A DNA stretch of 64,000 bases, from the NCBI RefSeq assembly GCF_004634245.1, contig NZ_SJTF01000007.1, positions 213,898-277,897 on the forward strand, in the 5' to 3' direction. Position numbers and translations under genes: made by a program. A model generated the notes under the pieces. It did not search any database. It saw only the letters and a list, made by a program, of their open reading frames with translations, and was not told the DNA's origin. Positions 18,201-28,000 of this stretch are shown one piece after another; the stretch's first letter is position 1, and the number at the start of each line of letters is the position of its first letter. The stretch is from Flavobacterium foetidum. GTDB lineage: Bacteria; Bacteroidota; Bacteroidia; Flavobacteriales; Flavobacteriaceae.

Positions 18201-18353
18201 TTTTGTAAAAGAAAGTTTGCCTTCTTTGGTTTTTATGATATCTGGGAAATTGTTTTGGGCTGTGATGTTTAGACTTAAAAGTAACATCAAACTAGACAAA
18301 ACAATTTTATCTTTTTGAAGGGAGATTCTATTTTTTAAATGGGTAAAATTCAC
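15201..18353 (-). CDS. Two-domain secreted protein: pectate-lyase-like beta-helix plus DUF6298 catalytic-like domain
   Basis: This is a 1050-residue secreted protein with its signal peptide at about 1-33. Residues about 35-510 are a right-handed beta-helix with a pectate-lyase-superfamily entry (IQNAIDYVSSLKP, GTLYIRKSGVVLRGSG). A Ser/Thr/Lys-rich linker spans about 515-590. Residues about 590-1050 form a TIM-barrel-like domain with conserved stretches HNYGLWYDRRMDDHERVRR, NGQLLINQQYFQHNILEAG and IDIRYWYYKEDG, followed by a short beta-sandwich (FEVFAINASTGNITKKA) like that closing GH140-type proteins. I recall the C-terminal part as DUF6298. No activity is assigned. Joining two potentially catalytic folds suggests cleavage of neighbouring linkages. 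Confidence 0.65.
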   Translation of the reverse strand: MNFTHLKNRISLQKDKIVLSSLMLLLSLNITAQNNFPDIIKTKEGKLSFTKDNQGNQIPDFSFAGYKNSEVAIPNLENKIFVSQQEEDATQKIQNAIDYVSSLKPDKSGFRGAVLLDRGIFKISGTLYIRKSGVVLRGSGNTENGTVLLGTGLEREALIRILGENDKVYKDSFEFANAYTPLGTQKIQLKNTSKLKVGDEIEITKPLTDNFIKEVNMQDFGGETSWIGWKKGDWTTTWNRVVTKINGNEVTVNAPITMSLDDVFGTSKLTVYSWAGRIEHIGIENILLKSTYNPSNLKDEEHRWQAISIENTRNAWVKQVNFKHFAGGAVTILKTSQQVTVEDCIATEPISEIASFRRHTFYTEGQQTLFQRCYSEFGYHDFAVGGFGTTGPNAFVQCESHLPFENSGAIGSWATGVLFDIANIDGKALSYNNREQGGRGAGWTAANSVIWESSASKVECYSPPTAQNWAFGVWGQFGGNGHWKNVNEHISPRSLFYAQLEARLGKLPVQPFIYDLGSEPSSSPTIEVAQELTKNSATTAKSLQEWIAEASKANPINTDSKGLKNANDLKVAANKTEKSTSKVTTENGWLTFEGKVIAGKETNVAWWRGDLTDDFVNKSTPHITRFVPGRTGNGLTDKVQETVDYLTKNNIVALEHNYGLWYDRRMDDHERVRRVDDDVWPPFYEQPFARSGKDFAWDHLSKYDLTKFNDWYWNRLAQFATLAEPNGQLLINQQYFQHNILEAGAHWASSPWRSANNINSTGFPEPPPYAGDKRIFMAEQFYDITNAQRRKLHEGFIRKSFENFQENSNVIQLTSAEYTGPLHFMEFWLDQAQKWKDETGKKGLIGLSATKDVQDAILNDTKRVKTVDVIDIRYWYYKEDGSAYAPQGGVNLAPRQHARKLKTGKETDNQVYRAVREYREKYPEKVILYSTDGSSRFGWPALMAGASLANIPKIELPQFYAALSEMKLVDGNTFSDNLWKLENKGKSYLFYLKNDQDITIDLSNEKGTFEVFAINASTGNITKKANISGGKQVIIPQAEIKEKVLFVVKK

Positions 18354-18383
18354 CTTATTATTTTTTTAGACTTTAAAATTAAA

Positions 18384-18600
18384 CCATATAAGTAATATAA
18401 GCTCATATAATTTTTAAGATTGTCTTTTTCCGCAATATTGTCATTTCGACGAAGGAGAAATCGCATTAGAAATTCTACTCTGAAAATCGCCAATCTTTGT
18501 CGAGTTTCGCGTGTGATTTCTCCTTCGTCGAAATGACAAACTATGATGGATATTGTATGTGTATTTAAAACCTGACAGGTTTTAAAGCCTGTCAGGTTTG
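18384..18600. repeat. Type F inverted repeat and CCTGACAGG palindrome
   Basis: A fragment ACCATATAAGTAATATAAG (18384-) matches the arms seen at 32483. A type F element spans 18439-18539 with arms TTGTCATTTCGACGAAGGAG and complement. The palindrome AACCTGACAGG/CCTGTCAGGTT is at 18569-18598, just after the PL1 stop codon. Confidence 0.8.
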
Positions 18601-18616
18601 CGTCGAAAATACTTAA

Positions 18617-20323
18617 CTATTGCAATAATGATTTTAACTTAGCCAAAGTATCCGTATTATTTTCAATTTTAGTCCAATCAACTTTACTATTTGGGTCGAT
18701 ATTATTAAAATACTTTTCAATATTAGTATAACCGTCTCCGTTCAAATCTTTATTGGCATCTGAAGCATCGTTCGGATTTAGACCATATTTCTTTTCCCAA
18801 GCATCTGGAATTCCGTCGTTATCCGAATCTTTATACGCTTTCCCTTTGTAAGTCGGATATCCTCCAACTTGGTCTGGATGCGTTATGATTCCTTTTTTAT
18901 AAGAATCTGCTGGTAATCTTCTTTTGATAAATTCTTTTCCGATTGAATTTTCTAAACCGTCTTTTACTTCAATTTTTCCTGTACGAACTTGTTTGATAAC
19001 ACGTTCATCTACAGCATCTCTTTTCGGAATTGTGGCTCCAACATTGGCTAAAACAAATTCGTAAGCTTCTTCTGCCCCCATAATTTTGAATTGAGGCATT
19101 GAGAAAGGTTTTGGTTGTTTGATTGCTGCTAAAAATGCTGCCGTTTCAGCTTCTGGAAGATTTTCCAACTGTACACCACCATTCCAGTTATCTGCTGTAA
19201 CTTCAGGCGAACCCACGATGAAGTTTCCTGAAACATACGCTCTTCCATATTGTTTTGGCTCAATATAACCCGATTCAGGTTTTACGATTCTATGAGAAAT
19301 TGGCTCATTTACAGGTGTAATTGGCCCCGGTTTAAAATAATTATTGATGATGTTCAACATCGAACGATAATCACCTCCGTCAAGCGTACGATTCCACCAA
19401 TTAAATACTACGTTATTCACAAAATTAAAGTCGCCATACATTCCGATAGAAGCATTTCTTGAAATGTTGTCTGCCCATAAATTGCGCATAAAAGTACTAT
19501 TTAATCCGCCGATTGTACTTCCGAAAGCATGATTGTACGTATCTAAACCTTCTGATGAAATAGTGTTTTGAATCGTGATATTACAAGCTGGCAATTTTTC
19601 CAGTTTCGATTTTGCATTAGCTGCAAATTGATGTCTGTATAAAGAAATATTTTCGTCAAGTCCCCAGCTTACTGAACAGTGGTCAACGATTATATTTCCC
19701 ATTGGATTTCCGCCCAATGCATCGTCTCTTCTGGTTACTTCGGTTGCTCCACGTCTGAAACGCATGTGTCTGATGATAACGTCATGTGTATCGATTTCTA
19801 AAGTTTCACCTGCAATACAGATTCCGTCACCAGGAGCTGTCTGTCCTGCAATGGTTACGTAAGGTGCACGCATGCTGATTCTTTTTTTCAGCTGAATGAT
19901 TCCCGAAACATTAAAAACAATCGTTCTTGCTCCAACCGCTTCGCAAGCTTCACGGAAAGTTCCTTTTCCGCTGTCTTCTAAACTAGTAACCACAAATATT
20001 TTTCCTCCACGTCCGCCTTGTGTGTAGGCTCCTCCACCTTCAGCACCGGGAAAAGCAGGAATATTAGCAAAAACAAAATCTTTTGGATAAGAAGCCCAAG
20101 GCAAATATGGTTTTCCTTGTTTCGCTTCTTCTTTTATAATGTGATAATTTGCATTCCAGATTTCGCTCAATCTTTTTTCTTCATCAGCTAAAATAGCGTC
20201 TGCTTTTGCTTGAACATCTTTTGGAATTACAGGATATTGGGCATACGCCGATGACATAAGCGAACAAAATGACAAGGCTATTAATGTTCTCTTTAAATTG
20301 TGGTTTGGAAAAATATTTTGCAT
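18617..20323 (-). CDS. PL1 pectate lyase with C-terminal calcium-type repeat
   Basis: This is a secreted 568-residue polysaccharide lyase that beta-eliminates polygalacturonate, normally calcium-dependent. Signal peptide 1-29. The PL1 beta-helix starts at IPAFPGAEGGGAYTQGGRGG (about 90) and contains VTIAGQTAPGDGICIAGE, RRDDALGGNP and IIVDHCSVSWGLDEN. The C-terminus (about 500-545) has DSDNDGIPDAWEKKYGLNPN and DLNGDGYTNIE, a thrombospondin-type-3/dockerin-like calcium motif. It is a close paralogue of the PL1 at 21208-22920, with which it brackets the DUF3826 gene. Confidence 0.93.
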   Translation of the reverse strand: MQNIFPNHNLKRTLIALSFCSLMSSAYAQYPVIPKDVQAKADAILADEEKRLSEIWNANYHIIKEEAKQGKPYLPWASYPKDFVFANIPAFPGAEGGGAYTQGGRGGKIFVVTSLEDSGKGTFREACEAVGARTIVFNVSGIIQLKKRISMRAPYVTIAGQTAPGDGICIAGETLEIDTHDVIIRHMRFRRGATEVTRRDDALGGNPMGNIIVDHCSVSWGLDENISLYRHQFAANAKSKLEKLPACNITIQNTISSEGLDTYNHAFGSTIGGLNSTFMRNLWADNISRNASIGMYGDFNFVNNVVFNWWNRTLDGGDYRSMLNIINNYFKPGPITPVNEPISHRIVKPESGYIEPKQYGRAYVSGNFIVGSPEVTADNWNGGVQLENLPEAETAAFLAAIKQPKPFSMPQFKIMGAEEAYEFVLANVGATIPKRDAVDERVIKQVRTGKIEVKDGLENSIGKEFIKRRLPADSYKKGIITHPDQVGGYPTYKGKAYKDSDNDGIPDAWEKKYGLNPNDASDANKDLNGDGYTNIEKYFNNIDPNSKVDWTKIENNTDTLAKLKSLLQ

Positions 20324-20331
20324 TAGTTTAG

Positions 20332-20460
20332 TTGTTAGTAGTTAGTGCCTAGTCCTTAGCTTTTTTGTGTTTGCCCCTGGTTTTTAGTAATTAGTACTTA
20401 ATCATTTTAAGTCTAAAACAACTTATCTTTAAAGACTAATCACTAGGGACTAAGGACTAT
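20332..20460. repeat. Degenerate heptamer arrays in inverted orientation
   Basis: Four 7-bp units ending in TAG (TTGTTAG TAGTTAG, then TGCCTAG TCCTTAG) occupy 20332-20359. The complementary series GACTAAT CACTAGG, then GACTAAG GACTAT occupies 20434-20460 and touches the DUF3826 stop codon. The 7-bp period is shared with the arrays at 46663, 49895 and 63917. Confidence 0.7.
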
Positions 20461-21138
20461 TTATTGGTCTGCTTTTTTAGCTTTCTCTCTTTGTTCTACT
20501 CGCTCGTGCCAGTCTTTACTTTCTTTGTTTAAGTCGTAACCTTGCTTTGATAAATAGTTGTTGATTCTTCCTTTATACTTGCCAAACCAGCCGTGTTTTT
20601 CTTTAGAAGTTCCACCATCCATTGCATGTTCCCTCGCCTCTACTAAAGCATTGTAAATGTATTCTTTCTGTTCTGCCGTTAAGTTTGGAAGCATATCGTT
20701 GTAACCTGCAACAGTAATTGGAAGTACACCGTAAGTCATTCCGTCTTTAACTTCAGTAATCTTGTCTTCAGATAATTCTTTACCTAGTTTTTTAAGGTAA
20801 GATTTATGCAATTTTGCAATAGATTTATCTGCTTTTGCTTTCAGTTTATCAATCTCTTCGTTTTGTTTTTCTTTAACTAAAGAAGTATCTTCTTTTACCT
20901 TTTTGATTGCAGCATCTCTTCCATCGTGAATTTCGCTTAAATCTCTAAACTGCTGTGCAATAATATTTGAAACCGCTTTTTCTTTCGCCTCGTTTTTCAA
21001 ATCTAATTTGGTAACGATTTTTGCCGCTCTTTCGTTGGTAACTTTTACATATTCAGGATCTAAATGTTGTTGCGCATTTAAAGTTGAAAATGCAAAAACC
21101 AGCGATAATAAGCCTGCGTTTATTTTATTTAGTGCCAT
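20461..21138 (-). CDS. DUF3826 secreted protein
   Basis: This is a 225-residue secreted helical protein of the DUF3826 family, with signal peptide MALNKINAGLLSLVFAFSTLNA. The mature part is highly charged with predicted coiled-coil character (residues about 50-120, many K/E) and ends in a conserved block PITVAGYNDMLPNLTAEQKE (about 140-160) and KHGWFGKYKGRINNYL. There are no recognisable catalytic residues. DUF3826 proteins recur next to PL1 lyases and SusCD in pectin loci of Bacteroidota, so a binding, chaperone or cofactor role for the flanking lyases is possible. The biochemical function is unknown. Confidence 0.8.
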   Translation of the reverse strand: MALNKINAGLLSLVFAFSTLNAQQHLDPEYVKVTNERAAKIVTKLDLKNEAKEKAVSNIIAQQFRDLSEIHDGRDAAIKKVKEDTSLVKEKQNEEIDKLKAKADKSIAKLHKSYLKKLGKELSEDKITEVKDGMTYGVLPITVAGYNDMLPNLTAEQKEYIYNALVEAREHAMDGGTSKEKHGWFGKYKGRINNYLSKQGYDLNKESKDWHERVEQREKAKKADQ

Positions 21139-21207
21139 GATTTTTATTTTTTATATTTGAAAACATTCCTGTTTACTAAGAAACAAGAATGCCTTCAAAA
21201 ATTATTC

Positions 21208-22920
21208 CTATTTTAAATCTAATAAAGGTCTAACTAATGTTTCTTTATTATTAGCCAAATCTTTCCAGTCTACTTTTATCGCAGGATTTACACCATTGAT
21301 GTAATCTTCGATATTTGTATAACCGTCTCCATTTAAATCTCCTTGTGCATCAGATGGATCATTAGGGTTTAAACCGTATTTTTTCTCCCATGCATCCGGC
21401 ATACCGTCTTTGTCTGTATCTAGGTAAGGTTTTCCTTTATACTCAGGATATCCTCCAACTTGAGAAATGTCTGTAATAATTCCTTTTTTATAAGAATCCA
21501 TCGGTAAACGTCTATGTTCAAATTGGTAGAAAGTCTTTTTTTCTAGTCCTTTTGCATATTCCGGAACTCCCGTTTTTACTGTTCTTACGATTCTTTCATC
21601 CACTTTATCTCTGATTGGAAGAGTAGCTCCAACATTTTTAAGAACGAATTCATAAGATTCTTCAGCCGTCATGAATTTGTTGAACCATGGCATTGGGAAA
21701 GGCTTGTCGCTTTTCATTTTAGCAAAATATTCTTTTGCCTCATCGTAAGTCATTAATTCACCTTTTTTATTTTCTAATTGAATACCTCCGTCCCAGTTGT
21801 CTTTAGTCACTTTTTCGTTTCCATTAACAACGTTTCCGTTTACATACGCTCTACCAAAAACCATATAAGGTAATTTACTTCTTCCTGATTCTGGTTTTAA
21901 AATTCTATAGCTGATAGGTTGTGTCAAATCGGTTACAGGACCTGGTTTGTAGAAGTTGTTGATGATGTTGTAGTTAGCTGTATAATCTCCACCATCTGTA
22001 GATCTGTTGTACCAGTTGAAAACTACGTTGTTTACGAAGTTGAAAATTCCGTTCCAACCAATAGAAGGGTTTCTTCCTGCATTGTTAGCCCACATATTTC
22101 TCATAAAAGAGCAGTTTTCCCCACCAAGAGTACTTCCAAAAGCATGATTGTAAGTATCTAAAGCTTCTCCGAATAAACTGTTTTGAATTGTAATGTTTAC
22201 TGTTCCGACTTTAATATCTGGATAACCCGGTCCCGGATTGTACATATGTCTGTAAATTGACATATTTTCGTCTAATCCCCAAGTTGCAGAAACGTGGTCA
22301 ATCATAATATTTCCAACAGGATTTCCTCCAATAGCATCATCACGACGTCCTACGAAAGTTTCTCCACGACGGAAACGTACGTGTCTAATAATCACATCAT
22401 GCGTGTCAATCCAAGTTGATTCTCCTGCAATACAAATACCATCACCAGGAGCTGTTTGTCCAGCAATTGTAATGTAAGGTGCACGAATAATCAACGGACT
22501 TTTCAATCTGATAATTCCGGCAACATTAAATACCACTATTCTCGCTCCTCCTTGCTCGCAAGCTTCACGCAAAGTTCCAGGTCCACGATCTTCTAGGCTT
22601 GTTACAGTATACACTTTTCCACCACGGCCTCCAAATGTGTACATTCCCCCACCTTCAGCACCAGGGAAAGCAGGAATTTCTGCCTGAGGTAAATCGGTTG
22701 GTCTGGCTGCCCACGGAATATATGGTTTTCCATGTTTTGCTTCTTCTTCAATTACAACTAAAGCTTTTGCCCAAGCCTCATCAGAAAGCCTTTGAGCTTC
22801 TTCTTTAATTGCCTTTTCTTGCGCCTGAACTTCTGGACTAATTTTTGGATACTGAGCAAAACATTTTGCACTTCCTAAAAAAAGCAGAGATGATGCGATA
22901 AATAATGCGGAATTTTTCAT
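21208..22920 (-). CDS. PL1 pectate lyase with C-terminal calcium-type repeat
   Basis: This is a secreted pectate lyase of 570 residues from the preferred ATG at 22920 (signal peptide MKNSALFIASSLLFLGSAKCFAQ); a longer frame begins at 22962 without a sensible leader. The beta-helix starts at IPAFPGAEGGGMYTFGGRGG and shares RRDDAIGGNP, IMIDHVSATWGLDEN and the C-terminal DTDKDGMPDAWEKKYGLNPN / DLNGDGYTNIEDY with the paralogue at 18617-20323. It is the first enzyme after susD, which suggests it acts in the first depolymerisation step, at the surface or in the periplasm. Confidence 0.93.
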   Translation of the reverse strand: MKNSALFIASSLLFLGSAKCFAQYPKISPEVQAQEKAIKEEAQRLSDEAWAKALVVIEEEAKHGKPYIPWAARPTDLPQAEIPAFPGAEGGGMYTFGGRGGKVYTVTSLEDRGPGTLREACEQGGARIVVFNVAGIIRLKSPLIIRAPYITIAGQTAPGDGICIAGESTWIDTHDVIIRHVRFRRGETFVGRRDDAIGGNPVGNIMIDHVSATWGLDENMSIYRHMYNPGPGYPDIKVGTVNITIQNSLFGEALDTYNHAFGSTLGGENCSFMRNMWANNAGRNPSIGWNGIFNFVNNVVFNWYNRSTDGGDYTANYNIINNFYKPGPVTDLTQPISYRILKPESGRSKLPYMVFGRAYVNGNVVNGNEKVTKDNWDGGIQLENKKGELMTYDEAKEYFAKMKSDKPFPMPWFNKFMTAEESYEFVLKNVGATLPIRDKVDERIVRTVKTGVPEYAKGLEKKTFYQFEHRRLPMDSYKKGIITDISQVGGYPEYKGKPYLDTDKDGMPDAWEKKYGLNPNDPSDAQGDLNGDGYTNIEDYINGVNPAIKVDWKDLANNKETLVRPLLDLK

Positions 22921-23023
22921 TTTAATACTAAACTGTTTGGTAATTCTTTTTAAACAAATCACCTGTATCTTTTTACAAATACAGGTGAAAAGTTATATAT
23001 TAATTCTTTTTATATGAATAAAG

Positions 23024-25000
23024 TTATTCTTGATAATTAAACGTTCCTGCTCCACCAAAATTATCATTCCAGCCTATTGTCTGTAACAACCATGGATTAG
23101 CTGTTAAGGCAGTTGTGTTCAAACCATTAATGTAGTAATTCGGATTGAATTTAATATTAACAGCTACACCACTAAAGTTATCCATAGGTACAAGCAAAGG
23201 TGTACGAATAAAGTTTGTGTTATAAAATGTTGCTAAAGTTGCTAACTGAGCATTGAAATTTGCTGCATCAGGATCAGCTACTATACTTGCACGTGCAGCT
23301 GCCAAAGGATCTGTCGTTGCAGATGTTGTTGCAACTCTGTATTGTAGGAAGTTACCAGTACGTTTTGTTCCGTTAATTGGAGTTAAACCTAATTTACTTA
23401 CAGTACCTCCTGTAACCCCAGGTAAAACTTCATTATCATATAACATCCATCTTTGCACATCCCAAAAACGTTTTCCTTCGTAAGCTAATTCTACTCTACG
23501 TTCATATAAAACAGCTTCAATAGCTTTATATTTATCTGCTAATGTACCAATACCATAATTGTTTGCAGAAGGAATGCCAACGCGGTTTCTAATTCTTCCT
23601 AAATAAGCTAAAGTATTGTTTGTCTGACCTAAAGCTGCGTAACATTCTGCAATATTTAATAATAATTCAGCATAACGATACTCAAAGATATCAGTTCCTG
23701 AATATTGGAAATTAGTTTCTTTACTAGCGTTAATATTAGTCATTTTTCTAACAAAAGCAGGACTAGAAATAGCGGTATTTCCATCTGAAAAACCAGCTTT
23801 ATTAGTACCATCTACCCAACGGTAAGCCCAAAGAACTGAATTAGGAGTTTCTTTTGAACCCCATTTAGAACCTGAAAAAGCAAATGTTCTGTAAAACCTA
23901 GGATCTCTATTAACGAAAAAAGTAAAATCATTGTAACCATTTGCCGCAGTTGGTCTGCTACCATCTGCCATTGGAAATAAATCAATCATTTCTTTAGGAG
24001 CAGCAACTCCTCCTCCTGTTCCACCTAAACTTAATAAGCGAATTCCTCTTTCCCATGAATTATTGATTGCTTGAGAGAGATTACCAGTTCCACAAAGTTG
24101 TACTGTGATTGCTTCTGAACAAAAAGCATTATCTATCAAAAACATTTGTTCCCATTGTTTTGCAGTGCTTCCATATAATCCATAACCATCAGCTGTCAAT
24201 TGAGCTTCTGCTTCTAATCCAGCTTTCAAAGCAGCTTCCCAACGCTCATTTGAACTGTCCCAGTTTTTGTTAAATAATGGACTGGCAAATGTCAATAAAA
24301 CTCTAGATTTTTGAGCCATGGCAGCTCCTTTAGTAAAACGTCCATAAGCAGCCGCTCCCCAGTTTGGAGGTAATAAACTTGCTGCCATGTCTAAATCTTT
24401 CACAATCTGCGCTACAACTTCAGATACTTTTGCTCTAGGAAGTTGAATTGAAGGATCATCAGCTGCTGCGTTCTGAACTGTAGTTACAATAGGAACTCCT
24501 CCATACACACGCATTAAATCAAAATATTGCATCGCACGCATGTAGTACATTTGTCCTTTTGCCTGATCGCGAAATGTTTTGTCTAGATTTGAACCTTTTA
24601 CGTCAATATCTTCTAGGAAAGCGTTACATTCCCTAATTCTATTATAAGGATGATTATTAATACTGGTTGTTAATTTTGCACCATAATAACCACTTGCATC
24701 TTGTGAATTTATAAGGGTTTTATTTGGATTAATAAAATCCTGTGTCCCCCCTAATTCTTCTGTCAGCCTAGAATTGGCATCTGTATAAGACCCAATAACT
24801 GTCGAAGTTGGTGATTTATATGCGTTATAAAAATCATAGTATTGATTGTCAACATAAGCTTGTGCACGCTCCTGAGTTTGGTAGAACGTATCATCATAAA
24901 AGCCATAACCTTTCTTCTCTTTTAGAAAATCATCACTACAAGAAGCAGCACCTGCAGCAAGTAATAGTGATAGTGTTATATATTTCAATGGTGTTTTCAT
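23024..25000 (-). CDS. SusD/RagB-family surface glycan-binding lipoprotein
   Basis: This is a 658-residue SusD homologue that caps the SusC barrel and binds oligosaccharides at the cell surface. Lipoprotein signal MKTPLKYITLSLLLAAGAASC with Cys21, followed by S-D-D, an acidic lipoprotein export signal typical of surface display. TPR-like helices carry YYMRAMQYFDLMRVYGGVPI (about 150-170), and the RagB C-terminal domain has RYAELLLNIAECYAALGQ and ERRVELAYEGKRFWDVQRW. It is separated from susC by only 19 nt, so it is co-transcribed and probably translationally linked. It is longer than the usual 500-600 residues, which fits a large substrate. Confidence 0.95.
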   Translation of the reverse strand: MKTPLKYITLSLLLAAGAASCSDDFLKEKKGYGFYDDTFYQTQERAQAYVDNQYYDFYNAYKSPTSTVIGSYTDANSRLTEELGGTQDFINPNKTLINSQDASGYYGAKLTTSINNHPYNRIRECNAFLEDIDVKGSNLDKTFRDQAKGQMYYMRAMQYFDLMRVYGGVPIVTTVQNAAADDPSIQLPRAKVSEVVAQIVKDLDMAASLLPPNWGAAAYGRFTKGAAMAQKSRVLLTFASPLFNKNWDSSNERWEAALKAGLEAEAQLTADGYGLYGSTAKQWEQMFLIDNAFCSEAITVQLCGTGNLSQAINNSWERGIRLLSLGGTGGGVAAPKEMIDLFPMADGSRPTAANGYNDFTFFVNRDPRFYRTFAFSGSKWGSKETPNSVLWAYRWVDGTNKAGFSDGNTAISSPAFVRKMTNINASKETNFQYSGTDIFEYRYAELLLNIAECYAALGQTNNTLAYLGRIRNRVGIPSANNYGIGTLADKYKAIEAVLYERRVELAYEGKRFWDVQRWMLYDNEVLPGVTGGTVSKLGLTPINGTKRTGNFLQYRVATTSATTDPLAAARASIVADPDAANFNAQLATLATFYNTNFIRTPLLVPMDNFSGVAVNIKFNPNYYINGLNTTALTANPWLLQTIGWNDNFGGAGTFNYQE

Positions 25001-25019
25001 AATTTCTTTTTGATTTTGA

Positions 25020-28000
25020 TTAGAATGATACGTTAAAATTAAGCGACCAAGTTCTAAGTGTAGGATAATTCATAGAAGAGTTATCATACATATTTCTATA
25101 ATGATCTGGATAAGGATTATATAAATCCCAAAGATTATTACCTGTTACCCCTAACGTTATAGCAGAAATTTTTGTGTCTGCAAATACTTTCTTAGGGATA
25201 TCATAATTAAGACTTAAGTTTCTAACAAAACAACGGAAAGTACTTACCTGCCAGAAATCTGAATCAGTAGACATATATGACCATTGTCCTACACTTGGGT
25301 ATTTACCCATCGGATTATCCTCAGAATACATATCTCTCCAAAAACTTTCACGAGACCACATATTGTGTGCAGATGATGTACCTTGATTTACTCTATCTAT
25401 AAAAGTAGCTCCTCCCCAAGAAGTTGAGATTTGAGTTCTTAATGAAAATGCATCAATTTTAAAACCTAAATTAGTAATTATATTATAAGTTCTATTACTA
25501 TTGGCTAATTTCACATAATCATTATCTTTCATGATTTGTCCGTCTGCAGGCGCTAAAGTACCGTCAGGGTTAAGCTGACCAGCAACGTCTTGATAAGCTA
25601 AAGATCCTTTTCTCATTCCTGATATCGAATTGATATCTAAGTATCTAGGCACACCTCCAACTGCAGTCGCACGTTCTGTCAAATAAGCCCAGTAATTTGC
25701 AATATCTTCATCTGTACGCAAGATACCATCTCCCGTAGATGTTCCTTTCCAAACTGCAAATCCCCATACTGGATTAAATGTTGAGTACCCTACTCTTTTA
25801 TTATTATTAGATGGGACAACATTTCCTTGATCAGGGTATTTTTTAATTTCATTATCACCATAACTAAAGTTAACTCCAACATTATAACTCATATTACTTT
25901 TTATTTTATCGTTCCAAGTAATACTAATTTCATGCCCCCATGCATCAATCTGACCATAATTTTGTTCAGCATATGCTCCACCAACAGAAATTGGCACACC
26001 TACAGCACTGCTCATATCTGTTAACATTTGTTTATTTTTATCATAGTAATAATCATAAGTTAAGCTTAATCTGTTTTTCAACAAAGTAATATCAAATCCT
26101 AAGTTATTTTTTATCGTAGTATCCCATGTTACATTTCTATTTGGATTCACTCTAGGTGTTAAACCATTTCCATTATATCCACCTCCACTAGTAGGTGTAC
26201 CAGGACCGAACTGAAACCCTTTATCCACAATAAGATCATAATATTGTTCCCATCTCCACGGATTGATATTATCTTTACCTGTTTTACCAATCGAGTAACG
26301 AACTTTAAAGAAATCAACCCAAGGCAATCCTTTTTCAAACCAATTTTCCTTAGACATTACCCAACCCACTTGAGCAGATGGAAAAGTTCCCCAATAATGT
26401 TCTGGTGCAAATTTTGTCGAAGCATCACTACGAAGAATAAACTGAAACAAATACTTTTGTTTAAAGCTATAATTTAAACGTCCAAAATAAGATAATGTTC
26501 CTCCTTCAACTTTAGTTGCTTGGCTATTAGAAGTACTCAAAGTACCCGCCGTACGATAATCTCCTAAGTAATCTTTTCCTGTATTCTCATAAGCTAAACG
26601 AGTAAACGTATTATATGTTTCTGAAGCTTCTCCACCTACCATAGCACCTATTTGGTGATCTCCAAATGTTCTATCATAATTAATCATAAAATCACCTTGG
26701 CTACTTTTACTATCGGTATTATTATAGTAAACTCTTGAATTTCTTACATTGGTTTCCAGGATATAACTACCGGTAGGATTTGTTGTTGCATTATAAAAAC
26801 TAGGATTAGCAGCACTTGCTAAGTGTCTATCTTGAAGCTGGTAATCTCTAATTCTAACTAAATCATATGGTAATTGAATTTGCTCCGTATAAGCTGAACT
26901 TTGATTTCTTGAATAACTTACTTTGAAAGATAATCCTTTAACTGCAGCAAGCTTATAATTTAATGATGTATTAACATTGAATGTATTGTCATTGGTAATT
27001 TGGTGAGACCCGTTGTTCAAGTTAGCAAAATAGTTCCAACCCGCAATATTATTGTTGGCATTTGCACTTCCAAAGTTTTTATTTGAATTAGGAAATGGAG
27101 ACACATAGTACTGATTTCCATCATTTAAGGTAACCTGCCATGGAACATGTTGTGGCATGTGCAATAAAAATCCATAATCTGCTTGTTCTCCACCAGTATT
27201 AGAAGCATAACTTCCATCACTTATGTTTGCTGATGCTTTTGTAAATGTTTTATCAATCACACCTACATTTCCAGAGATAGAAGCAGAAAAATCTAAATTC
27301 TTAGCAATTTTTGCATTGATACCTGTACGGAAATTCCATTTATCAAATTTTTGATATCCTAAATTAGCATCTTGTGTCAGATATGTTGCACCAGCAAAAT
27401 ACGTAACATCTTCACTACCTCCGCTCACATTGAAAGAGTGTTTTTGCTGAATAGCTGGTTTCCAAGCTTCATCAAGCCAATTGTAGTTTAAACTTTTCAT
27501 TTGTTCCAATTCTGAAGCCGAGTATATTGTAGCTGGATCAAGTACAGCTGGCGGAACTACTCTTGAAGCAAAAAATCGGTTACTGAATACTCCAAATTCA
27601 TAAGCATCTAAAACTTTACTGTGACTAACAGCATCATTTATTGCAAACTGACTATTGTATGTAAATTTTGCCTTACCAGTTTTACCACGTTTAGTTTTTA
27701 CCACAATCGCACCTTGTGAAGCACGAGAACCGTAAATTGCTGCAGAACCATCTTTTAAAACAGTCATACTTTCAATCTCTGAAGGATCTAATCTATTAAA
27801 CTGTTCCAATGTAGGTTTTCCATTTGTTGGATCTACCTGTATCATGTCATCAATAATAATCAATGGAATATCAAACCCCCCATCTTTAGACAAACTAAAA
27901 GTTTGACGAATTTGAATACTTCCTGCCTCACCAGGACGACCAGTCCCACTAGTAACATTAAGACCTGGAACTAATCCTTTCAGTGCATCAGATAAATTGG

